A DNA stretch of 64,000 bases from Acinetobacter sp. CFCC 10889 (GTDB lineage: Bacteria; Pseudomonadota; Gammaproteobacteria; Pseudomonadales; Moraxellaceae): assembly GCF_003268395.1 (NCBI RefSeq), contig NZ_LQXQ01000017.1:1-64000 (forward strand), in the 5' to 3' direction. Made by a program: the position numbers and the translations under genes. Positions 54,061 to 61,845 of the stretch are shown one piece after another; position 1 is the stretch's first letter; every line of letters begins with the position of its first letter. The notes beneath the pieces were generated by a model that saw nothing but the letters and a program-made list of their open reading frames with translations, did not search any database and had not been told where the DNA came from.

Positions 54061-55218
54061 TATACAATCTCCTTCGGTGTTGCTTGAAGATGTTGTTCAC
54101 CACCTAAAAATGCACGTAATGATTTGACATATAAAGGAATAGGGAACAAGAATGAGTCATGACCTTGTTCTGCATCAATGTCTAAATAACTAACGGGTTT
54201 ATGCGTTGATACTAAAGCATCCACGATTTCTTGTGAACGTTGTGGGCTAAAACGCCAGTCTGTGGTGAATGACACCACCATAAAACGGCATTTGGTATTG
54301 GATAAGGCTTTGGTGAGTGACTGTCCATACTCACGAGATGGATCGAAGTAGTCCAAGGCTTTGGTCATGATCAGATAGGTATTGGCATCAAAGTTACGAC
54401 TGAATTGTTCACCTTGATAACGTAAATAACTTTCAACTTGGAATTCGACATCGAAACCATACATAAATTTGCCAGACTTTAAGTCACGACCAAATTTTTG
54501 CTTCATCGCTTCTTCAGACAGATAGGTAATATGACCAACCATTCGTGCCAAAATTAAACCACGTTTTGGGTAGCTGTCATTTTCCAGATAACGTCCATCG
54601 TGAAAATCAGGATCAGACAGAATCGACTGACGTGCCACCTCGTTAAAAGCAATATTTTGTGCAGAAAGTTTTGGTGCAGAAGCAATAATCACACATTTTT
54701 GTAAACGATCTGGATAATCCACCGACCATTGCAAAGCCTGCATACCACCCAATGAACCGCCAATAATTGAATACCAAACATCAATTCCTAAACGATCAGA
54801 CAGCATTGCTTGGGTTTTGACCCAATCTCGTACAGTAACTAAAGGAAAATCTGGTCCATAAGGACGATTTTCATTTTCAGGATTTGGCGAAGTTGGTCCT
54901 GTAGAACCACTACAACCACCAATATTATTCAATGCAACAACAAAAAACTTTGAGGTATCAATGGCTTTATTTGGACCAATGCATGCATCCCACCAACCTG
55001 CTTTTTTATCATCTTCATGATGATAACCCGCAGCGTGATGATGACCTGATAGGGCATGACAAATTAAAATAGCATTCGATTTATCTGCATTCAGTTCACC
55101 ATACGTTTCGACCATGATTTCGAAGTGGTAATACACGACCACATTCAAGTTCTAAAGGTTCTTCAAATTCAAACTTTTGCGGGGTAACAAGACCCACCGA
55201 GTCAGCAGGAAAGGACAC
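54060..55218 (-). pseudogene. metX: Homoserine O-acetyl/succinyltransferase MetX, frameshifted near the N-terminus
   Basis: MetX acylates homoserine in methionine synthesis. From the GTG at 55218 the protein reads VSFPADSVGLVTPQKFEFEE ... CGRVLP and then leaves frame at about 55129-55133. The next frame continues [19 protein letters not shown], the conserved [14 protein letters not shown] motif, the nucleophile Ser in [13 protein letters not shown] and the Asp-His pair at the end (AEQGHDSF). A gain of two bases (or loss of one) would restore a protein of about 386 residues, the family length. All catalytic residues lie after the break. The lesion may be a sequence error. Confidence 0.9.
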
Positions 55219-55261
55219 AGGAATAATTCGCCTTGAAATATAAAAAGAGGATAGATGAATA

Positions 55262-55293
55262 AAAGAAAGGATACCACTTGGGGCATCCTTTCT
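55262..55293 (-). terminator. Likely terminator downstream of leuA
   Basis: The stem AGAAAGGAT / ATCCTTTCT lies in the leuA-metX gap, with an inner CC/GG pair and loop ACTTG. On the minus strand it is followed by TTTTATT. Confidence 0.75.
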
Positions 55294-55330
55294 AAAGTCT
55301 TTTAATTGATATGGCTGATATAGTTTCAGC

Positions 55331-57028
55331 TTATACAGCTGCCGCAATTACTTGGTCTGTGCTAAGTACACCTTGATCAATCAAGCGGTTGGTTGCTGCA
55401 ATAATCGCTTCAATAGATGAGGTGACAATGTTGTCATGAACCCCTGCGCCGAATGCAGACTTGCCTTTGCCTTGAACTTGTAATTCGATCAATGCCAAAG
55501 CTTTTGCATGTGCACCTGAGCTAATACTGCGTTCTTCATAGTTCAAGACATCAATCGGCAATTGAAGTGCATTCAAGATTGCAGAGATAGGACCGTTACC
55601 TTCGCCTCGTAAATGCTGAGTTTCACCATTCACTTCAATATCAAGTTCAATCACTTGGTTGCCATTTTCATCCGACAAACGATAGTTCTTCGCTGAATAA
55701 TGCGCATCTTTGGCAGCAACATAAGTGTCTTTGAACAATGTCCAAATTTGTTGTGCAGTGACTTCTACACCTTCATCATCAGCCACTTGTTGAACCACTT
55801 GCGAGAATTCAACTTGTAAACGACGAGGTAATACCACGTTGTAGTTCGATTCCAACAAGTACGCAATACCGCCTTTACCTGATTGTGAGTTAACACGAAT
55901 CACTGCATCGTAGTCACGACCTAAATCACGTGGGTCGATTGGTAAATAAGGCATATCCCACATTTCTTCGTTCTTTTGGAACTCGAAACCTTTTTTAATC
56001 GCATCTTGGTGTGAACCTGAGAATGCTGTGAAGACCAAATCACCTGCATACGGATGACGTGGATGTACAGGCAAGCCTGTGCATTCTTCAACAGTGGCAA
56101 TGATTTCATTGATATTTGAGAAATCCAATTCACATGGTACACCTTGGGTATACATGTTCAACGCAATCGCAGCAACGTCGACGTTACCTGTACGTTCACC
56201 ATTCCCAAACACACAACCTTCAACACGGTCTGCACCTGCCATGATTGCCAATTCAGATGCTGCGATACCACAACCACGGTCATTATGACAATGAACTGAA
56301 ATGATCACGCCATCACGACGTTGGATGTTACGGTGCATCCATTCGATTTGGTCGGCATAAACGTGAGGACCAGAAACTTCAACGGTTGCAGGCAAGTTTA
56401 AAATCACTTTATTTTCAGGTGATGCTTCCCAAATTTCAGTCACAGCATCACACACATCTTTCGCAACTTCTAATTCAGTTGCAGTAAAGCATTCAGGGCT
56501 GTATTGGAAAATAAAATCTGTTTCAGGCTGTTTTGCTGCATATTCTTTGACTTTGGTTGCAGCATTGATTGCCAATTGTTTTGCACCTGCAACATCAACA
56601 TTCAACACTTTCTGACGGAAGGTTGGCGAGTTTGAGTTGTAGATATGTACAATCGCGCGTTTTGCACCTTGTAAAGATTCAAAAGTACGTGCAATCAAAT
56701 GATCACGTGCTTGAACCAAAACTTCGATATAAACATCATCAGGAATATGACCTTCTTCGATCAATTTACGAGTGAAATCAAAATCCACTTGTGATGCAGA
56801 TGGAAAGCCAATTTCAATATGTTTAAAGCCAATTTTCACCAACATTTGGAACATTTTGAATTTTTGTTCAATGTTCATCGGTTCAAAAATCGCTTGGTTA
56901 CCATCACGAAGATCCGTGCTCATCCAAATCGGCGCTTTATTGATTTCGTTGTTTGGCCATTGACGGTCAGGCAAGTCTACACGTTGGTACATGCGACGAT
57001 ATTTTTTACTTGGATCAGCCAACATCAT
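55331..57028 (-). CDS. leuA: 2-isopropylmalate synthase LeuA (long form)
   Basis: This 565-residue enzyme starts leucine synthesis by condensing acetyl-CoA with 2-ketoisovalerate. The N-terminal [17 protein letters not shown] extension and [10 protein letters not shown] mark the long (LeuA2-type) form; [15 protein letters not shown] and [11 protein letters not shown] are the catalytic-barrel motifs, and residues about 440-565 form the regulatory LeuA-dimer domain that senses leucine. ATG 57028 has an AAGGAG site 8 bp upstream; the frame opens further upstream without conserved residues. The 290-bp upstream gap shows no leucine-rich leader peptide. Confidence 0.96.
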   Translation of the reverse strand: MMLADPSKKYRRMYQRVDLPDRQWPNNEINKAPIWMSTDLRDGNQAIFEPMNIEQKFKMFQMLVKIGFKHIEIGFPSASQVDFDFTRKLIEEGHIPDDVYIEVLVQARDHLIARTFESLQGAKRAIVHIYNSNSPTFRQKVLNVDVAGAKQLAINAATKVKEYAAKQPETDFIFQYSPECFTATELEVAKDVCDAVTEIWEASPENKVILNLPATVEVSGPHVYADQIEWMHRNIQRRDGVIISVHCHNDRGCGIAASELAIMAGADRVEGCVFGNGERTGNVDVAAIALNMYTQGVPCELDFSNINEIIATVEECTGLPVHPRHPYAGDLVFTAFSGSHQDAIKKGFEFQKNEEMWDMPYLPIDPRDLGRDYDAVIRVNSQSGKGGIAYLLESNYNVVLPRRLQVEFSQVVQQVADDEGVEVTAQQIWTLFKDTYVAAKDAHYSAKNYRLSDENGNQVIELDIEVNGETQHLRGEGNGPISAILNALQLPIDVLNYEERSISSGAHAKALALIELQVQGKGKSAFGAGVHDNIVTSSIEAIIAATNRLIDQGVLSTDQVIAAAV

Positions 57029-57317
57029 GAGGTAACTCCTTGTGTAGTTCTTGTTGCTCGTTGCTTCGGTAAAGACAAGGGATAAAGGCAACTTACTACA
57101 TATATAGATTGTGTCTATCTGTTCAATTTACAAGTGTTTTTACAAAAAATTGCTGTAAATTTAAATAAGCTTCATCGTGGGTAATACAACTCAGCTTATA
57201 TACGGATGACTTGCAAATGGTTTAACTTGAGATTAATTCTAAAACAGTTATCTTGGAAATAATTTCCTTAATTTGCAGCTTTTATATGGAATAAGAAAAA
57301 TATTTTCATAAAAAGGA

Positions 57318-58421
57318 TTATTCTCGAGAAATATAATCTGTGTTGATTTCTTTCACGGTAGCTGTTCCCATTAAAGCCATGGTGATTTCAAATTCTTCCT
57401 TTAAAATTTTAATCACATGTGCCACACCCAAAGCACCTGCCACAGCTAAACCATGAATGTAAGGACGACCAATCAAGACCGCAGCAGCACCCATTGCCAA
57501 AGCTTTAAAAACATCAGTTCCACGACGAATACCACCATCGAGTAAGAGTGGAAAATCAGCAGGGACCACAGCTTTGATTCTTTCTAAGGCTTTCAGTGGG
57601 GAAATAGACGTATTTAAAACACGCCCGCCGTGATTGGAAATGATTAAGCCTTGTACACCAATTTCTACTGCTTTTTGAGCATCAAGCGGATGTAGTACGC
57701 CTTTTAAAATCACAGGTAAATCTGTATTTGCAATGATAAATTCGATGTCCGCCCATTTCGGTGCAATGTGCATTAAACCTTCAAATACAGGATGTTGATG
57801 CGCTTCTAATTCAGGTAGGGGAATATGTGCAGGTGTATGTGGATGTTGCATGCCTTCGGGTAGTTGGAAAAACACACGACGCTCACGATCACGAATGCCT
57901 GTATGTGGGGAATCCACTGTAATTACAATCGCTTTAAAGTTTTGTTGCTCTGCAAGTCGTACCAAAGCCAATGATTTTTCACGATCACCTTGCCAATACA
58001 GTTGAAACCATTTCAAAGGATTTTCTTGTTTTAAATGTCGCATGTCGGTATTGGTAAAAGTACTCAATACCATATTGCTTCCCAAAACTTCGGCTGCCAA
58101 AGCGGTGGCTGCTTCTGCATCAGGATGGAACTGTTGTTGATGTCCAATTGGAGCAAGAAAAATCGGATGCGGAAATTTCTGTCCAAAGATTTCAATCTCG
58201 GTTGAACCTTGCGTCAGATCATTGAGCAATCTTGGTACAAGTTGAATGTTTTGAAATTGCTGTAAATTATTTCTGACACTCTGTTCATCCATTGCACCGC
58301 CTTGTAGATAGTGCCACACCATATCAGGCAAATGCTTTTGTGCTTGAATTTCATAATCCGCAATGGTTTGTAAATCTGGTGGAATTTGTTCTAAGGGAGC
58401 AAGAATAGTTTCTGTACTCAT
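57318..58421 (-). CDS. FMN-dependent alpha-hydroxy-acid dehydrogenase/oxidase
   Basis: This 367-residue flavoenzyme resembles lactate dehydrogenase/oxidase (LldD/LctO). FMN and substrate residues are in FLAPIGHQQ, TVDSPHTGIRDRE, KGVLHPLDA, ISNHGGRVLN (catalytic His) and LLDGGIRRGTDVFKALAMGA with LIGRP. Its start ATG overlaps the piuC stop (ATGA), so both are made from one mRNA. The natural substrate and the link to iron uptake are unknown. An ATG at 58433 is possible but lies inside piuC. Confidence 0.88.
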   Translation of the reverse strand: MSTETILAPLEQIPPDLQTIADYEIQAQKHLPDMVWHYLQGGAMDEQSVRNNLQQFQNIQLVPRLLNDLTQGSTEIEIFGQKFPHPIFLAPIGHQQQFHPDAEAATALAAEVLGSNMVLSTFTNTDMRHLKQENPLKWFQLYWQGDREKSLALVRLAEQQNFKAIVITVDSPHTGIRDRERRVFFQLPEGMQHPHTPAHIPLPELEAHQHPVFEGLMHIAPKWADIEFIIANTDLPVILKGVLHPLDAQKAVEIGVQGLIISNHGGRVLNTSISPLKALERIKAVVPADFPLLLDGGIRRGTDVFKALAMGAAAVLIGRPYIHGLAVAGALGVAHVIKILKEEFEITMALMGTATVKEINTDYISRE

Positions 58422-59101
58422 AAATCGCCCCATTGCCGTAATAAATTATGATAATGATGGGTGAGATTTAGAACTTCTTCTGAGTCGCCTAGTTGTTGAC
58501 GCAATTTAATAATAGTCATATCTAAGTTAAATAGTGTGGTGCGTTGCCAGTCATCTTTAACCATGCTTTGTATCCATGTAAATGCAGCAAGTCGTTTGCC
58601 TGAAGTCACAGGTTCAACACGATGTAAACTGGTCGCAGGGTAAAGAATCGCATCGCCTGCATCAAGTTTAACTTCATGACAACCATAGTTATCTTCGACG
58701 ATTAGTTCACCACCTTCATATTCATCAGGATTGGATAAAAATAAGGTCAGTGATACATCGGTACGAATGAGTCGTCCTGTATCTGGGCAGGTATGAATAG
58801 CATTATCGACATGGTTGCCATAGTTGCCTGCGTCTTGGTAGCAATTGAGCATTGGTCTTAAAATTTGTTTGGGTAGCGCAGCAGACTGAATAAGCAGTTG
58901 TTGTTTTAAACGCTGTAAAATCGCCGTTGAAATGTCATGATAAATGTCTGAATTGACATCAAGTTGTAGATTATTTTTAATTTTCTGTGCCTGAGCTCCT
59001 GCACTTTGGCGACCATTTTTCCAATGTTCAGTTGTATCTAATAATTGGCGAATTTCTGTGACTTGGGCGGGTGCAAGCACTTGCGGAATATGCAACAACA
59101 T
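58418..59101 (-). CDS. piuC: PKHD-type Fe(II)/2-oxoglutarate hydroxylase PiuC
   Basis: The 227-residue protein is a PiuC-family 2-oxoglutarate-dependent dioxygenase. The iron ligands are in GNHVDNAIH (HxD) and a distal His in SLHRVEPVTSGKR with the 2-oxoglutarate-binding Arg. The N-terminal LLHIPQVLAPAQV start is usual. PiuC genes commonly neighbour siderophore receptor genes (PiuA) and are iron-regulated, as here. The substrate is unknown. Confidence 0.9.
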   Translation of the reverse strand: MLLHIPQVLAPAQVTEIRQLLDTTEHWKNGRQSAGAQAQKIKNNLQLDVNSDIYHDISTAILQRLKQQLLIQSAALPKQILRPMLNCYQDAGNYGNHVDNAIHTCPDTGRLIRTDVSLTLFLSNPDEYEGGELIVEDNYGCHEVKLDAGDAILYPATSLHRVEPVTSGKRLAAFTWIQSMVKDDWQRTTLFNLDMTIIKLRQQLGDSEEVLNLTHHYHNLLRQWGDL

Positions 59102-59129
59102 AGGGTTTCAGACATCCTTTAATAAAGAA

Positions 59130-59160
59130 AAAGTCGTGCATGACTAGCATACACGACATT
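59130..59160 (-). terminator. Possible terminator or attenuator between the siderophore receptor gene and piuC
   Basis: The inverted repeat GTCGTG / CACGAC with further pairing in a 13-base loop has AAAAA on its left, which becomes TTTTT on the minus strand. It could partly end the receptor transcript or reduce read-through into piuC. Confidence 0.6.
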
Positions 59161-59183
59161 TACACATTCAAAATAATTTAGGT

Positions 59184-61493
59184 TTAAAACTTATAGTTTA
59201 AACTCAATGTTGCAGAACGGGGTTGACCTAACACTAAACGGCTACCTCCATTGTTTAAAGTGCTGATGTATTCTTTATCTGCAAGGTTATAGATATTTAA
59301 ATTTACAGCAGCATGTTTGTTAAATGTATAACCTGCCATTGCATCGAACACGACATAGTCAGGAACAGAAGGCATTTGTGCAGGTGTAGTACTGTCTGTA
59401 ATCACACGTTTTTGCTCATCGACATAACGTGCACCGAGACCCATTTTAAAGCCAGCATAATTATAGGTTGTCCATAATGAAGCTGTCCATTCAGGTGACC
59501 AGCGAACGTTGTTAGTTTTGGTGATTGCACCTGTGGTTGCATTAACACTGAGCTGATCTTCTTGCTCGGTTTTCATGTGTGCCACACCTGCTGAAATATT
59601 CCATGCTTCTGTCAGTTGACCTACTGCACTCAGCTCTACACCCTTAACCGTGGTTTTACCTTCTTGAATAGATTCTTTGGTGATCGCATCTTGGGTAAAT
59701 TGGTTTTCATTTTCTGTATAATACGCAGCTGCATTGACAGCTAATTTGTCATTCAATAAATCCCACTTTGTACCGACTTCATAATGGTGGGTTTCTTGTG
59801 GTTTTGCTGCTGAACTATTAATGCCCTCTTCAGATAAGTTAAAATTTGCACTTCCAGGCGGTGTTAATGATTTTGCATACGAAGCGTAAACACTGCTTTT
59901 TGCTGTTGGTTTAAATAAACCGCCCAATTTCCAACTGACCAAAGTGTCGTGTGCACCAAGTACAGTGGCTTTTTCTGTTACGGCTAATGTCTTTGAATCT
60001 GTTGAAACAGTCAGAGCATCAAATTCAGTGTCATAATAATCAACACGGACACCACCGTTGAGTTGTAGACGACCCTCTAAAAATTTTAAAGTATCAAATA
60101 AATAAGCTGCTGCTGTATTGGTTTCACCATCGCTGTAGCCACCATTATAAGTTGGATAAGGCATCAGTTGGTTGCGATCAGGGTGGTATAAATTCGCTGT
60201 GACTACAGGGCTTGCTTGACCTGGGACTTGCGGTGACATATTTTTAGAGTATTGCTGTTCTTGTAAAAGCTCTAAACCTGCAACTAGATCATGCTCAATC
60301 GCACCTGTTTTAACATTGAAATTCAATGTGGTGCTATTGGCTAAGATTTTATTTTCCTGATCAATCCCTTGACGAGAACGAGTCACTAACCAACTGTTTG
60401 GATCATTCGGCTTGGTGACATCGGTAATGACCAAGCTATTGACACCTGTTAAAACACGTTTCATGTTGGTTTTGCCGAAACGTGAAATATTGGTCAGCTT
60501 GAGATTGTCTGCTAAATCACTTTCAACTTTCGCTGTGATCATGTTGGCATCGACATCTTCATGGTCATCGACATGTCCATAAAAATTTTCACGATCTACA
60601 GGTGAAGCTCCATTAATGGCTTTATTCAAAGCATCTCTAAAATCACTTGGTAATTTATCATCACTATTTTTATAGTAATAGCCATTCATACCAATGCTTG
60701 GAATACCGCCATCTGGAATATTACGTTGTTGAACATGCTGTGAATACAAATAAAAACGAGTGTCTGTATCTAAACCAAAAGCAATCGCAGGAGCGATGGC
60801 ATAGCTGTTATTTTCTAGATAATCCCGACCTTCAACACCGCCTTGTTGTCCCATGACATTTAAACGTACCGCAGTATTATTGTTAATCGCTTGGTTAAGA
60901 TCCGCAGCCAAACGACCATTTTCTGCTGTGTTAAAACTCGCACTGACTTGGTTACTGTTGGTGAGAGAGGGCAGTTTACTGACGAGATTAATATAACCTG
61001 ATGCTGCCCCACGACCTGCTTCAGTACCTGATGGACCTTTCACGACTTCAATTTGATCAAGGTTAAAAATATCACGACTGACTGCACCTAAATCACGGAT
61101 TCCATCGACATAGGTTGATGTCTGGGTCGAAAAACCACGCATTTGAAAAGCATCACCTGCACTAGTATTGCCATTTTCACCCATTTGTAGCGTGATGCCC
61201 GGAGTATTACGTAAGGCTTCGACCAAAGATGTCGCACCTTGTTCTTGTAAAACTTCTTTTTTAATGATGGAAATAGTTTGTGGTGTGTCAATGAGTGGTT
61301 GCGTGTATTTTGCTGAACTTACCGTCTCTGCTTTATAGTCTGGCGCATGTGTTGCCTGTGCTTTTGCTTCAATTGTTGGGAGCTGAGCAATAGGTTCTTG
61401 TACATTTTCTGCATGTGCAATAAAGGGTAAAGATGCAGCAAATGCAACAAGTTGAGTGGCTGTTTTATGTTTACGGCTTTGAATACGTGCCAT
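59184..61493 (-). CDS. TonB-dependent siderophore receptor (PiuA/Fiu-like)
   Basis: This 769-residue outer-membrane receptor has a signal peptide ending near FIAHA. The plug domain contains TPQTISIIKKEVL, LRNTPGITLQMGENGN, FQMRGFST and the GPSGTEAGRGAASGYINLVSK motif; a 22-strand barrel ends in the aromatic LSLNYKF. The plug style matches catecholate receptors such as Fiu and PiuA. A Fur box lies about 115 bp upstream, and piuC is next downstream, so it should be induced by iron limitation and energised by TonB. The exact siderophore is not predictable. Confidence 0.92.
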   Translation of the reverse strand: MARIQSRKHKTATQLVAFAASLPFIAHAENVQEPIAQLPTIEAKAQATHAPDYKAETVSSAKYTQPLIDTPQTISIIKKEVLQEQGATSLVEALRNTPGITLQMGENGNTSAGDAFQMRGFSTQTSTYVDGIRDLGAVSRDIFNLDQIEVVKGPSGTEAGRGAASGYINLVSKLPSLTNSNQVSASFNTAENGRLAADLNQAINNNTAVRLNVMGQQGGVEGRDYLENNSYAIAPAIAFGLDTDTRFYLYSQHVQQRNIPDGGIPSIGMNGYYYKNSDDKLPSDFRDALNKAINGASPVDRENFYGHVDDHEDVDANMITAKVESDLADNLKLTNISRFGKTNMKRVLTGVNSLVITDVTKPNDPNSWLVTRSRQGIDQENKILANSTTLNFNVKTGAIEHDLVAGLELLQEQQYSKNMSPQVPGQASPVVTANLYHPDRNQLMPYPTYNGGYSDGETNTAAAYLFDTLKFLEGRLQLNGGVRVDYYDTEFDALTVSTDSKTLAVTEKATVLGAHDTLVSWKLGGLFKPTAKSSVYASYAKSLTPPGSANFNLSEEGINSSAAKPQETHHYEVGTKWDLLNDKLAVNAAAYYTENENQFTQDAITKESIQEGKTTVKGVELSAVGQLTEAWNISAGVAHMKTEQEDQLSVNATTGAITKTNNVRWSPEWTASLWTTYNYAGFKMGLGARYVDEQKRVITDSTTPAQMPSVPDYVVFDAMAGYTFNKHAAVNLNIYNLADKEYISTLNNGGSRLVLGQPRSATLSLNYKF

Positions 61494-61606
61494 TTTAAAA
61501 TTCCTAACAGAGACGGAGTCCAGTTTTTAGCTGCATGTATTTTTAGGAAAGATGCAGTAAAAATGTAGCTATTGTTAAATCATGTAACAATTGTCTGCGA
61601 ATAATA

Positions 61607-61626
61607 TTGATAATGATTATTAATAA
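61607..61626. promoter_or_regulatory. Fur box upstream of the PiuA-like receptor
   Basis: TTGATAATGATTATTAATAA matches the 19-bp Fur consensus GATAATGATAATCATTATC in its first half and keeps the AT-rich palindromic second half. It lies about 115 bp upstream of the receptor start in the 352-bp gap 61494-61845. Confidence 0.78.
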
Positions 61627-61792
61627 CAATATCTAAAAGCGTTAAATTATGAAAAAAATCTCAGGAAAAAATACTAAATTCGAATGATTTTATCTGATTA
61701 AACGATTGGTAAATAAATGAAATGGTTGAAATTTAAGTGGGAAATAATTTTTACTTTATTGTCATGATATGTGTTTTTGAGTATTTTGAAAT

Positions 61793-61823
61793 AAAAAATA
61801 GCCTCAGGAGAGGCTATTTTTAT
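61793..61823 (-). terminator. Rho-independent terminator of the second TonB-dependent receptor gene
   Basis: The stem AAAAATAGCCT / AGGCTATTTTT with loop CAGGAG gives a T-run on the minus strand about 20 bp past the receptor stop. Confidence 0.88.
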
Positions 61824-61845
61824 GAATCGAGTGTTGTTTAAAAAC

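Noticed and set aside
57029-57317. Possible leucine leader peptide or attenuator before leuA
   Set aside because: No short frame with runs of leucine codons and no pair of competing hairpins can be seen.
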